A stretch of DNA of 64,000 nucleotides from Aegilops tauschii subsp. strangulata (Eukaryota; Streptophyta; Magnoliopsida; Poales; Poaceae). The position numbers and the translations under genes were made by a program. The notes beneath the pieces are model-generated. The model did no database searches. It saw nothing but the letters and a program-made list of their open reading frames with translations, and was not told the DNA's origin. The DNA lies in contig NC_053036.3 in assembly GCF_002575655.3 (NCBI RefSeq), positions 158,882,627 to 158,946,626 of the forward strand. The letters are read 5' to 3'. How positions within the stretch are numbered: position 1 is the stretch's first letter; each line of letters begins with the position of its first letter. Below, piece by piece: positions 37,552 to 48,327 of the stretch.

Positions 37552-37670
37552 TTGCCCTCTCTCAATAATTATGGTTTGTTGTGTTCGGCCTAAACTTGGT
37601 CAAACTTTACAAAGTTTGACTTCAGTCAAATCTAATATGCAGAGTGAATAAAAATGGAGGGCTACTACGT
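37552..37670. mobile_element. Stowaway-like MITE remnant
   Basis: It contains AACTTGGTCAAACTTTACAA, AGTTTGACTTCAGTCAAA and a terminal AATGGAGGGCTACTA. These words are typical of Triticeae Stowaway MITEs ending in GGAGGGAGTA. The ends are degenerate. Confidence 0.5.
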
Positions 37671-38199
37671 CCATCCTGGTTTTTAGTCCACACCATTTTT
37701 TTAATCAAAGTCTGACCACATATTTAGTGAATAGCTGGACAAATAAAATTACAAGGGAGTTGAAGACAAAGTTGTGAGAAGGCTTAGAAATCAATACAAA
37801 GCTTATGCTCTTAGTACCAACATCGATCCTTCTTCGAGGAAACATTTGGTTCATAGCCAATTGTGTGATAAAATTGCACCAACGTGAAAGATGACTGCGT
37901 CTCCAACGCAACCAAGGTGAACTGATGAAGGATATCATCTTTGTGGGTAACAAGCAAAGAGCATTGATGGAAGACAGCTTGTTTTTCGTTGAAAATCGAT
38001 CAGCTTCACCAGCTGATGCAACCATGAGGCGCAACCATGAGCATCAATAGGTCATCATGGTGATGCATCATCCATTTTGCATCAAGTTTGGGTGAGGCAC
38101 CAATGAAGTTCGACAAATCCTCACTATGGTCTGTTTCTTCTCCGTAATCAAGCTCGAGGAAGGAAGAAACACGTGGCAGAGGCAGTGAGGCCGAACAAC

Positions 38200-38285
38200 A
38201 ATGGCCATCCAATTTTGTGCAGTTCCACTAAAATTGAGGAAGACATGCCCGGGTATGGAGATACGCATCGCTGTTTGCAAAAATA
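38200..38285 (-). other. Exon-like module X4
   Basis: Within the open minus frame 38068-38358 the word FLNFSGTAQNWMAIV follows a TTTGCAAACAG acceptor-like sequence. Confidence 0.45.
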
Positions 38286-38724
38286 TAAAAAAGGGATATG
38301 GTGTTGTTACTTTGTTTTGGCAGTGGTACAAGATTAACAACGACATATCAATTGTCAATAAGAATTAATGAAAAGTACACCAACAAACAGAAGCATCATG
38401 ATTATCTTGATGGGAACTAAACCAGGATACCCGAGAAAAAAACATTTCTTCATTTAACCAGTGATAGTATTAGATTAGCAGCAGCAATAGGAGCATATGG
38501 ACAATGACCGCACAACCACCATGTACTTTTTGTATACCTCCACCGAGGTATAAACCAGAACAACTTTTCGAGTGGCATTTCCTCTATAATAGTAAAAAAT
38601 AGGTGATGTTGGACCAACCGACAAACCCTAGCTACTGTACATGGGGAGTTGGGGAGTAGTGGCATAGAAGAAAACCCGCATGCAGTGACCTAGGGAGCTA
38701 GACCAGTACAATGAAGCATGAAAT

Positions 38725-39050
38725 CTAAAAGAAGTTATACCTCAGGTGGGCGAGATGTCGCCTAGGCGGGTGGACGGGATCTGCCCACACAACGGCGGCG
38801 AACAAGGGCGCGGAGGACCTTCGTCCACGCCAGCGCCGGCTCCGAGAGGACGATGCGCATCGGCTTCCTCCATCACCGACGACGACAACGTCAACACTGC
38901 ACCTCCTCACCTCCCGTAGCGGACGGGATTTGGCCGGATCTGTGACCACCGGTGAGGAGAGAGATAGAGTGGACACTGTCATCATGTTTAGATATGGAAA
39001 GGGTGAGAGAGCGAGACGTGAGAAACCCTATCAAACAAGAGGCTATATAT
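38725..39050 (-). other. Promoter plus GC-rich first exon, copy B
   Basis: The TATA box (CTATATATA on plus at 39043-39051, TATATATAG on minus) is followed by an 86-codon frame starting MMTVSTLSLSS. It contains the shared word VTDPAKSRPLREVRRCSVDV and ends near a donor-like CTGAG/GTATAACTTC. Confidence 0.5.
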
Positions 39051-40149
39051 ACAATGGAGTAAAAAACTCTCCATAGCAGTGGTTTTAAATAGAATACGTG
39101 CGTTCCCGGAAAAAAGAAACGAAAACTGGCGGACAATTTTTTTAACATACCAAGAAAGAAAACTCGATCAAAAACATGCCCCCGCTTCCAGGTCACGAGA
39201 GTCATCGCGCACACACACATAGACATAGACATGCGCATCCGTGTTTACATAAAATTCCATCTCCAATCATATTTGTCCAACTGGCACATTATTTACGTTG
39301 TTAATTATATACGCAGCAATATTAACGTACAACATCTCTTGTTTGCGGGCGTCCGGACCGCTGCCAGGCCCGCTCCTGACCAACCCGAACCCTCTTCATC
39401 ACCCGCGCGTGCTTCCCGCCCGAAACGGTCAGTGCCGCATTCATGCCCGGCCAGAGCGGACGCGACCTCTCACTGGCGCCGGCATTGAAGCGGCACGCCG
39501 GCCGAGAGAGCGTCGCCCGCGCCGCTTCCCGGTGCAGGTGACTGCTCCGTGTTCAAAGGTCACAATAGTCGGCCACAACATGCATGTAAAAGGTTCTTGG
39601 GAGTCCGTGCTACAGCTAGATGTCCTCCCCCTCCTCGTCAATCTCTTTTAGTAGTGCTAGTACTCCATGGTGTGATCCATCGACAAGCAGGCGAGAAAGT
39701 TATCGTATACTCGGTTTGCGGTGAGTGGCATGCCGAGCGACCATGTGGGGTGGAGCCATGGAGGAGGGTGAGACATGAACGCGACAGACGTGATTTAAAC
39801 GTTGGTTTTGCTCGATGGCGCGATCCAACGAAACGAAACGTTGGTTTCTCTCCGTTTCCATTTTTTCTCCCAAAAAACGGAATCTTTACACTCCATTTTC
39901 ATTCCTACTCCAATGTGCCCTGTTACAACATTCCATCAAATACAAAGGAAAACTAACACGCATGCCAATGCATCTCAATGATTCACAAATCATAGCCAAT
40001 ATTGACTTCACAACTAAAGACAAAAGCTGTGAGAGTGTGTACAAAAGAAAAACTACTGATGGGGTCCCTATGACTTGAACCCTAAACCCTAAACAAGATT
40101 TAATTTCCTGGCTAGGTAGAACCTGTTGAAGGAAAAACGGCTGGCACCC

Positions 40150-40220
40150 TAAGATCATACGATGCTTTTGTGCAGTTCCACTAAAATTGAGTTGAGCATC
40201 CCTGTTGGCAAACATATTGA
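40150..40220 (-). other. Exon-like module X5
   Basis: The minus frame reads RDAQLNFSGTAQKHRMILG, immediately after GCCAACAG. It is the nearest in sequence to module X1. Confidence 0.5.
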
Positions 40221-40374
40221 AGAAGTGTGATTAGAATAATAGTATTGGCACTAGTCCATGAGACATAAACTCATCACAAATAGAAGCCGGTAGAAGTAGA
40301 GAAAGATCCACATGGAGATGGAGCTACGTGAGGAGCTGCGGCAGTGGAGCAAGACGGCTCCAAAAGGAAGATGT

Positions 40375-40645
40375 ACCTGGGACACCGGGCTGTAGCTAGA
40401 AGGGCGGTTGGGAGGTGGCATGAGCCCATACCGCGGGGACCCCCGATCGGGACGCACCGATAGTGGGTTTTCTCCCTCGCTGTTGTCGACCGCATCTACG
40501 CAGAACATCGTCCCCTTCCACCCAGCGGCGGGATCAGGCCGGATCTGTGACCAGCGGTGTGGCCACCGTCGTTCTATGCTTGTGAAGAGAGCAACCCAAG
40601 CAAGCAAGCTTGTAGCTTAGGCTCCTACTAGTGTATATATAGTGG
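40375..40645 (-). other. Promoter plus GC-rich first exon, copy C
   Basis: The minus-strand TATA (TATATATAC) is at 40633-40641. The exon carries GGTCACAGATCCGGCC, shared with copy B, and ends at a CAG/GTACATC donor-like site near 40380. Confidence 0.5.
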
Positions 40646-40965
40646 AGCGGTTTTGTTTTTATCTCCATATCAACCATTTTATATTGTGTATGTGTCATTG
40701 AACAGTGAAATGATGGTTGCTTCTTTTGACTAACTTACTGTGTGATTTGACTGCTCCTGAGTGGCCCCTACACGTACTCCCCCTACGTGTATGACCGTTG
40801 CTGAGTCTCACTTGTACTTATCTCTATTTTCTTGCATGACACGTAGACAAGATGCGCATAGAGGAACTTTGTTACTTCACGTTGTTACGTAGTACAACTA
40901 GTACCTACTCCGTCCTTCCGGTTCACTACTAGTACTCCCTCCATCCTGGCATATTGGTCCCCTTT

Positions 40966-40970
40966 GTACT
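40966..40970. repeat. Target-site duplication GTACT, left copy
   Basis: GTACT flanks the solo LTR and is repeated exactly at 42633-42637. Confidence 0.85.
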
Positions 40971-42632
40971 TGAAAGTGCAACTAATCCCTGGGTGGTATT
41001 GGTAATTCTTAACAACATGTAACTCATTGAACTAATATTCTTTCAAGATAATCGTTTCAGAAAGTTCAATGATTGGCATGGCATGGACTAGAGATATGGA
41101 CCCCTCAAAATGCTAAGGACACATATTGGCAAAAGCTCAAGATTCTACATTTTCATTTTAGTGATCCAAGATCACATTGAGTCCATAGGAAAAGCCAATA
41201 CTATTAAAAGGGGATGAGGTGTTGCTTAGTGGCTTGCTTGCTCAAAATGCTTAGTGATATGCTCCAAAAGCCCTCAACCACTTTCTCATTTCCACATATG
41301 TCCTAAACCTAAAGTCAAACTCGGACCCACCGATTTGATCTATCTGGCGCCACCGAGTTCATCTGACATAGCCATAGCCAGAAACCCTAATCAGTTCCGT
41401 CTCACCGATAGGGATCAAGGTCTCACCGAGATGGGATTGCAAACTCTCTGTTTCCCTTTGTAACATTTCGGTCTAACCGAGATGAGCGATCGGTCCCACC
41501 GAGTTCGCAATGCAAACTCTCTATTTCCTTTTCGTAACGTTTCGGTCTCACCGAAATGAGCGATCGGTCCCATCGAGTTTGCCTGACCAACTCTCTGTTT
41601 GCCTATTACTGAAATCGGTCTCACTGAGTTCATGTGATCGGTCTCACAAAAATCGAGTTATGCCCTAACCCTAACATATTGGTCCCACCGACTTCATCAT
41701 GTCGGTCCCACCGAAAAGCCTAACGTTCACATTTTGAACTGAATCGGTCTGACCAAGTTTCACTATTCGGTCCAACCGAGTTTGGTAAATTGTGTGTAAC
41801 GGTTAGATTTTGTGTGGAGGCTATATGTACCCCTCCACCCTTCCTCCATTTATGGAGAAAGCCATCAGAATGTGCCTACACTTCCAGCATTCAATTTCTG
41901 AGAGAGAACCACCTACTCATGTGTTGAGACCAAGACATTCCAATCCAATCACAAGAATCTTGATCTCTAGCCTTCCCCAAGTTGCTTTCCACTCAATTCA
42001 TCTTTCCACCATATCCAAATCTGTGAGAGAGAGTTGAGTGTCGGGGAGACTATCATTTGAAGCACAAGAGCAAGGAGTTCATCATCAACACACCATCTAT
42101 TACCTTTTGGAGAGTGGTGTCTCCTAGATTGGTTAGGTGTCACTTGGGAGCCTCCGTCAAGATTGTGGAGTTGAACCAAGGAGTTTGTAAGGGAAACGAG
42201 ATCGCCTACTTCGTGAAGATCTACCCAAGTGAGGCAAGTCCTTCGTGGGCGATGGCCATGGTGGGATAAACAAGGTTGCTTCTTCATGGACCCTTCGTGG
42301 GTGGAGCCCTCCGTGGATTCGCGCAGCCGTTACCCTTCGTGGGTTGAAGTCTCCACCAATGTGGATGTACGATAGCACCACCTATCAGAACCACGCCAAA
42401 AATCTTCGTGTCTACATTGCATTTGCTCCCTCCAAACTCCTCCCCTTTACCTTCATATGCAACGATTTACATTCCGCCGCTATACTCTTAGAATTGCATG
42501 TGTAGGTTGATTGCTTGACTAGTGCTAAGTTGCTAAAAAATGCCAAGACTTAAAATTGGGAAAAAGCTAGATTTTTATTTGGTCAAGTAGTCTAATCACC
42601 CCCCCCCCTCTAGACATACTTTCGATCCTACA
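40971..42632 (+). mobile_element. Solo Copia-type LTR, 1662 bases
   Basis: It starts TGAAAGTGCAACTAATCCC and ends TTTCGATCCTACA with exact GTACT duplications and no interior, so it is a solo LTR formed by LTR-LTR recombination. The terminal TTTGGTCAAGTAGTCTAA and C-run word is typical of a widespread grass Copia LTR that is followed by a tRNA-Met-type PBS in intact elements. A second end of the same family lies at 44201-44323. The array of TCGGT...ACCGA motifs is described separately. Confidence 0.88.
41327..41785. promoter_or_regulatory. Array of palindromic TCGGTYYCACCGA-type motifs in LTR
   Basis: About 14 degenerate copies are seen between 41327 and 41785, for example TTCGGTCTAACCGAGATGAG, ATCGGTCCCACCGAGTTC and TTCGGTCTCACCGAAATGAG. 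Each is a short inverted repeat (CGGT...ACCG). Two pairs are arranged as a larger unit of about 74 bases (near 41466 and 41540). They lie upstream of a TATA-like sequence at about 41823, i.e. in the presumed U3. Confidence 0.7.
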
Positions 42633-43063
42633 GTACTCAATTCATGGGCTCGTTTTCCTCAAGAAATTGTCTTTACCAACGTATTAATATCAGGAATGCA
42701 TGCGTGAACAGCGAATGATTAAACCTTGCATGGAATGTTTTGACAAAGCATTACCTTATGAACATGTGAATGTGAGGGACTACAACCTCGTGCATGCATG
42801 CAACAGTCACACGTACACATGGACGCAAAAACGCGCGCGATGCCCTAATGCATGCATGTCCGAGCACACGACGGAACACACACGGTCACGCTCAAGTGCT
42901 CAACCTACACGTGCATGCACACACATACTCAGCCAGGGTGAGCTAGTGACCGTATAAACACCGTAAAATGTATATATTGAGCGCAATGAGCGTATTATGT
43001 AGTCCACTGACCGTATTTTTACAAATATACAGTGACAGACAGTGTATTTATCTTGTTTCAAAT

Positions 43064-43200
43064 TAAGCCATATTAACCAAAAAGGAGGCAGTATGGACTA
43101 GCATTACTTTGATGTGTCCCGTCAACTTGCCGAACAAAGAGAAGCTTGCAGGACGGGAGAAGCTTGCGCGCGGTGGCTCGCAGGACAAGGATAAACTTTT
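43064..43200. repeat. Direct duplicate flanking LINE tail, left copy
   Basis: It begins ATTAAGCCATATTAAC and continues GGAGGCAGTATGGACTAGCA. It is repeated at 43803-43920. The first 35 bases resemble a Stowaway-type MITE terminus. Confidence 0.75.
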
Positions 43201-43449
43201 GACTAATGCAAGCTCTCCCTTGCTCGGGCGGTGGACGTGCAACAGTTAATTCGGTGTCAGATTGCCAAAAGCATACACTGTACTAGTACCATTATTGTTC
43301 GACTTCCCGAAGAGGCGAACAGCCAAGGGAAAAGTTTACTAGTACTAGTACTACTACTATAGAGGTAGGTACTACTACTAGGAACCGGATGGTGGAGCGT
43401 TTGCACTGTTATTTTATTTTAAAATGTGATAAAGCAATCTCCAACACAT

Positions 43450-43799
43450 TTGGTTCTCTTCGAGGGTTCTCGCATATGATAATGGAAGTTGATTGCATGG
43501 AACACTCGCCACAAGTCTCGCTTAATTCTGGCTCATATCCTGTTACAAATAGGAGCGCTCGGTAATATTTTCTTTTTTTTTGTTATTCAGCATGTAAACA
43601 GGTCAGCAAACCTTGCAGCGCATCTTTGTGCGAACCGTGCTTGCTGCACTTTTAATGTGATCGAGAGATGGCTTGATGAAACACCTCGCTTCCTTCTTCT
43701 TTTTTTGCGGGGTACCTCGCTTCCTAGTCACCAGTCTCTTGGTTGATCGTCCTAAGGATGCTTATATATGAATAAAGCTCTCTCATTTACCCGCAAAAA
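43450..43799 (+). pseudogene. 5'-truncated LINE tail: RNase H-like end and poly(A)
   Basis: The frame reads WNTRHKSRLILAHILLQIG and VIQHVNRSANLAAHLCANRA, the known C-terminal wording of plant LINE RNase H domains (RVT_3-like). The product ends within 43746. It is followed by TATATATGAATAAAGCTCTC, a polyadenylation-like signal, and CGCAAAAAA at 43793-43800. Only the last 300 bases of a LINE copy remain. Confidence 0.75.
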
Positions 43800-43802
43800 A
43801 GA

Positions 43803-43920
43803 TTAAGCCATATTAACTGGAAAGGAGGGAGTATGGACTAGCACTACTTTTTGGTGTGTCCCGTCAACTCGCAGAACAAGGAGAAACTTGCAGGACAAGG
43901 TGAAGCTCGCTTATGCCCAC
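43803..43920. repeat. Direct duplicate flanking LINE tail, right copy
   Basis: The same 110-130 bases as 43064-43200 (GGAGGGAGTATGGACTAGCA and GTGTCCCGTCAACT). They are too long and too diverged for a target duplication. Confidence 0.75.
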
Positions 43921-44005
43921 TCCGTCTACGAGGATGTACATGCATGACAGAAAATGTGACATACTGTGACAAACACGTATCATCATGGGAAGTGTTTTTT
44001 TGTAC

Positions 44006-44200
44006 TGAGGTGTCGTACGTTCGGTACTTGATCGGTTGGATCGCGAAGAAGTTCGACTACATCAACCGCGTTGTCTAACGCTTCCGCTTACGGTCTACGA
44101 GGGTACGTAGACACACTCCCTCCTCGTTGCTATGCATCTCCATCGATAGATCATTGCGTGTGCATAGAATTTGTTTTGTTTTCCATGCTACGTTTCCCAA
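44006..44200 (+). mobile_element. Angela-like LTR 3' end
   Basis: Read forward it has GTTCGACTACATCAACCGCG and ends TTTCCCAACA at 44200. It is the same region seen reversed at 2410-2570. Confidence 0.75.
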
Positions 44201-44323
44201 CATGCTTGACTTGTGCTAGTTGCTAAAATCTGGCCACAACTAAAATTGGGAAAATGTTAGATTTTTATTTGGTCAAGTAGTCTAATTACCCCCCCCCCCT
44301 CTAGATCTACTTTCGATCCTACA
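44201..44323 (+). mobile_element. Copia LTR 3' end, second copy
   Basis: It matches the last 120 bases of the solo LTR at 40971-42632, including a longer C run, and ends TTTCGATCCTACA. Confidence 0.8.
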
Positions 44324-44477
44324 TTTGCTGTTGTTGCCGCCGGTGATTCCGTCCCGTCCACCTCGTACTGCGTACACGGTTGACGGAAGAGCAGGACTTC
44401 GAAACCCCGCCTCTCTAAATCCTATACGGGAGAGGGGCGATTAGGTTTTTTGGGAGCGTCTCCTACGCGACTATCGC
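44324..44477. other. Unassigned sequence next to Copia LTR end
   Basis: It contains GGGCGATTAGGTTTTTTGGG-type wording often found in Triticeae repeats. No gene. Confidence 0.35.
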
Positions 44478-44944
44478 TGTCAAAACCGGCCGATCTTGGG
44501 TAGGGGGTCCCGAACTATGCGTCTGAGGATCGAAGGTAACAGTAGACAAGGGACACGATGTTTACCCAGGTTCAGGCCCTCTTAATGGAGGTAATACCCT
44601 ACTTCCTGCTTGATTGACTTTGTTGAGTATAGGGGTTACAAGAGTTGATCTACCTCGAGATCGTAATGGCTAAACCCTAGATGTCTAGCCTGTATGATTT
44701 GTGATTGCCTCTACGGACTAAACCCTCCGGTTTATATAGACACCGGAGGGGCCTAGGGTTGTACAGAGTCGGTTTACAGAGAAAGGAAACTTCATATCCG
44801 AACGCGAAGCTTGCCATCCACGCAAAGGAGAGTCCCATCCGGACACAGGGGAAGGCCTTCTATCTTGTATCTTCACGGCCCATCAGTCTGGCCCATGTCA
44901 CATAGCCCAGACGCCCGGGGACCCCCTAATCCAGGACTCCCTCA
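44478..44944 (-). mobile_element. LTR of Tat-lineage Gypsy element, reverse
   Basis: On the minus strand it begins TGAGGGAGTCCTGGATTAGG at 44944 and ends ...CCGGTTTTGACA at 44478. The minus TATA box TATATAAA is at 44731-44738. It is the 3' LTR: the sequence upstream of its start (minus) carries the antisense gene in the position usual for Tat elements. Confidence 0.82.
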
Positions 44945-45376
44945 GTAGCTCCTGAACCAGGCTTCAATGACGATGTGTCCGGCGCGCAAATTGTCTTCGG
45001 CATTGCAAGGCGGGTTCCTCCTCCGAATACTCCAAAGTAGCCAAACAAAAGAACTATATCCGGCTTTGTATAACAGTTACAACCCTAAACCACAAGGGTG
45101 AAATACTTAAACAAAATAAGTCATGTCCACTGACAGCTTTTTCGGCGAGACGTTACGTTCTGGCCTTATTATTATTTTGAACCGTTTTTGGCCTACCACC
45201 TCGTGTTTCTAGGCGTGTCCTCTATTGACACGTCTTGTCAAAGCAGCGACCGTGTCCCCTTGTTGCGGGATTCTCATTGATACAGGTTTGGGTAATCCAA
45301 CCATACCTTTCGCACGACCCCTTGGGAATAGGCGAGTTTTAAGGCTTGTGAGGGGGCGCTTGATATTCACTGCCAT

Positions 45377-45382
45377 TATAAG
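45377..45382 (+). promoter_or_regulatory. TATA box of antisense gene in Tat fragment
   Basis: CATTATAAGGGG lies about 115 bases upstream of the ATG at 45494, in a pyrimidine-rich leader context. Confidence 0.5.
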
Positions 45383-45493
45383 GGGATAAGGACCCATCTA
45401 TTTACCTCACGCCTTCTTCTTCCTCAGCCCTTCCATCCCTGAGCTCCAGCGCCCAAGTTTCGATCTTTTCCGTCGCCACCAAACACTCCAGCC

Positions 45494-45896
45494 ATGTCCG
45501 GATCCAGCTCGCAGGGCAAGTGGATGGCTTCCTCCGTCACGGAGAAGAACATCAAGGAACTCCGGGAAGCGGGGTACTTGGCTGCGGACATTGCCCACCG
45601 GCTCCCTGCCAACAAGCAGATCATCCCCACTCCGGAGCCTAACGAGAGGGTGGTGTTCATCCCCCACTTTCTCCGCAGACTAGGGTTTCCCCTCCACCCT
45701 TTCGTCCGCAGCCTCATGTTCTATTATGGGCTAGATTTCCACGATCTAGCCCCAAATTCCTTCCTCCACATTTCGGCGTTCATCGTCGTGTGTGAGGCGT
45801 TCGTCCGCATCCCCCCCCCACTTTGGCCTATGGCTCATAGTCTTCAATGAGAAGCCGAAAGTGGTCGATGGTCAACATGCGGAGTGCGGCGGCGCC
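45494..45896 (+). pseudogene. Antisense gene of Tat-lineage element, first exon (Transposase_28-like)
   Basis: It is transcribed against gag-pol of its own element (which would be on the minus strand). It starts MSGSSSQGKWMASSVTEKNI and contains LREAGYLAADIAHRLPANKQ, then PEPNERVVFIPHFLRRLGFP and FYYGLDFHDLAPNSFLHISA. These are the hallmarks of the 'putative gypsy type transposon' domain (Pfam PF04195, Transposase_28). At a 9-C run (45811-45819) the frame shifts, so the visible reading ends soon after. The copy is then cut at 45896 by the next LTR. The spliced minus-strand gene at 60948-64000 is the downstream part of the same family. Molecular role unknown. Confidence 0.8.
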
Positions 45897-47478
45897 TGAT
45901 ATGTCTCCAACGTATCTATAATTTTTGATTGTTCCATGCTATTATATTACCTGTTTTGGATGTTTAATGGGATTTATTATGCACTTTATATTATTTTTGG
46001 GACTAACCTACTAACCAAAGGCCCAGTGCAAATTGCTGTTTTTTTGCCTATTTCAGTGTTTCGCAGAAAAGGAATATCAAACGGAATCCAAACGGAATGA
46101 AACCTTCGGGAGAGTTATTTTTGGAACAAACGCAATCTAGGAGACTTGGAGTGGACATCAAGGAAGCAACGAGGCAGCCACGAGGCAGGGAGGCGCGCCC
46201 AGGGGGTAGGCGCGCCCCCACCCTCGTGGGCCCCTCGTGGCTCCACTGACCTACTTCTTTCGCCTATATATACTCATATACCCCGAAAACATCCGAGAGC
46301 ACCACGAAACCCTATTTCCACCGCTGCAACCTTCTGTACCCGTGAGATCCCATCTTGGGGCCTTTTCCAGCGCTCCGCCGGATGGGGAATTGATCACGGA
46401 GGGCTTCTACATCAACACCATAGCCTCTCCGATGATGTGTGAGTAGTTTACCACAGACCTTCGGGTCCATAGTTATTAGCTAGATGGCTTCTTCTCTCTC
46501 TTTGGATCTCAATACAAAGTTCTCCTCGATTCTCTTGGAGATCTATTCGATGTAATTCTTTTTGCAGTGTGTTTGTCGAGAACCGATGAATTGTGGGTTT
46601 ATAATCAAGATTATCTATGAACAATATTTGGTTCTTCTCTGAATTCTTATATGTATGATTTGATATCTTTGCAAGTCTCTTCGAATTATCAGTTTGGTTT
46701 GGCCTTCTAGATTGATCTTTCTTGCAATGGGAGAAGTGCTTAGCTTTGGGTTCAATCTTGCGGTGTCCTTTCCCAGTGACAGCAGGGGCAGCAAGGCACG
46801 TATTGTATTGTTGCCATCGAGGATAAAAAGATGGGGTTTATATCATATTGCTTGAGTTTATCCCTCTACATCATGTCATCTTGCCTAATGCGTTACTCTG
46901 TTCTTATGAACTTAATACTCTAGATGCATGCCGGATAGTGGTCGATGTGTGGAGTAATAGTAGTAGATGCAGAATCGTTTCGGTCTACTTGTCGCGGACG
47001 TGATGCCTATATACATGATCATGCCTAGATATTCTCATAACTATGCGGTTCTATCAATTGCTCAACAGTAATGTGTTCACCCACCATAGATCATGTTATC
47101 TTGAGAGAAGCCACTAGTGAAACCTATGGCCCCCGGGTCTATCTTCCATCATATTATTTTCCTATCAATTTGCTATTTCTGCCGCCGTTTATTTTGCAAT
47201 CTTTACTTTCCAAACTATATCATAAAAATACCAAAAATATTTATCTTATTATCTCTATCAGATCTCACTTTTGCAAGTGGCCGTGAAGGGATTGACAACC
47301 CCTTTATCGTGTTGGTTGCAAGGTTCTTATTTGTTTGTGAAGGTACAAGGCGACTTGCGTGTAACCTCCTACTGGATTGATACCTTGGTTCTCAAAAACT
47401 GAGGGAAATACTTACGCTACTTTGCTGCATCACCCATTCCTCTTCAAGGGAAAACCAACGCATGCTCAAGAGGTAGCA
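45897..47478 (+). repeat. 5' LTR of Gypsy element
   Basis: TGATATGTCTCCAACGTATC to AGAGGTAGCA. TATA box TATATATA 46265-46272. Foldback with GGCGCGCC at 46178-46230 upstream of it. Leader and R region follow. Confidence 0.88.
46178..46230. repeat. GGCGCGCC foldback in LTR promoter
   Basis: Arms CCACGAGGCAGGGAGGCGCG and its near complement (GGCGCGCCCCCACCCTCGTG) meet around AGGGGGTA. About 35 bases upstream of TATA. Confidence 0.8.
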
Positions 47479-47489
47479 AGAAGGATTTC

Positions 47490-47507
47490 TGGCGCCGTTG
47501 CCGGGGA
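47490..47507 (+). promoter_or_regulatory. Primer binding site (tRNA-Asp type)
   Basis: TGGCGCCGTTGCCGGGGA, 11 bases after the LTR. It is the reference form for the other copies. Confidence 0.88.
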
Positions 47508-47764
47508 GGCTTACGCCAAGTCAAGTCAAGATTTGATCTCCCAGCAACTAGCCATTTCTGGCGCCGTTTCCGGGTAGATCTACGCACAAGTCAAGACATA
47601 CCAAGTACCCATCACAAACTCTTATCCCTCGCATTACATTATTTGCCATTTGCCTCTCGTTTTCCTCTCACCCACTTCACCTTTGCCGTTTTATTCGCCC
47701 TCTTTTTCCGTTCGTCTCTTTTCGCTTGCTTCTTGTGTGCTTGTGTGTTGGATTGTTTGCCACG

Positions 47765-48139
47765 ATGGCTTAAGACAATACTAAATTGTGTGACTTTTCC
47801 AATACCAACAACAATGATTTTCTTAGCACTCCGATTGCTCCTATTACCAATGCTGAATCTTGTGAAATTAATGCTGCTTTGCTGAATCTTGTCATGAAAG
47901 ATCAATTCTCTGGCCTTCCTAGTGAAGATGCCGCTACACATCTAAACAACTTTTTTGATTTGTGTGATATGCAAAAGAAGAAAGACGTGGATAATGATAT
48001 TGTTAAATTGAAGCTATTTCCGTTTTCGCTTAGAAATCATGCTAAAACTTGGTTTTTGTCTTTGCCTAAAAATAGTATTGATTCATGGAATAAGTGCAAA
48101 GATGCTTTTATCTCTAAGTACTTTCCTCCCACTAAGATC
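47765..48139 (+). pseudogene. Gag N-terminal part of Gypsy element
   Basis: The ATG at 47765 is followed at once by an in-frame TAA (47771-47773). The rest of the frame is open and holds the gag core GLPSEDAATHLNNFFDLCDM and KLKLFPFSLRNHAKTWFLSL. The wording is of the Athila-type gag. It is truncated by the insertion at 48140. Confidence 0.82.
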
Positions 48140-48327
48140 CACTACTGGAATCTGGTATTTTGCCGTCTGCCAACTCTTTGCCGTCTGCGAGCTGACGGCA
48201 AAGAGGTTCTTTGCCGTCCGCTTTGAGGAAACATACGGCAAAGAAAGTGCTGATGGCAAAAAGGGTGTTTGCCGTCAGCTGCTTCTTTGACGTCAGCCAG
48301 CTGACGACAAAGAGCCAGGTGGGCCCC
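48140..48327 (+). mobile_element. CACTA-like transposon terminus
   Basis: It starts CACTACTGGAATCTGGTATT within gag and is followed by repeated TTTGCCGTC / GACGGCAAAG words in both orientations, as in subterminal repeats of CACTA transposons. Only 188 bases remain before the LTR at 48328. The other end is not visible. Confidence 0.65.

Larger units (their letters stand above)
45897..48139 (+). mobile_element. Gypsy element, 5' LTR and gag start, interrupted
   Basis: 5' LTR 45897-47478, then PBS 47490-47507 and gag. The interior is cut by a CACTA-like end at 48140. The other half is outside the window or lost. Confidence 0.88.

Noticed and set aside
40077..40098. Telomere-like CCCTAAACCCTAAAC
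   Set aside because: Only two units. Such telo-box words are common in plant promoters and leaders and do not indicate a telomeric remnant.
40925..40965. CTCCCTCCATCC...GGTCCCC as the left half of a Stowaway MITE split by the solo LTR
   Set aside because: The sequence right of the LTR (42638 onward) does not continue a recognisable MITE, and the candidate right end at 43050-43100 is not clearly complementary.
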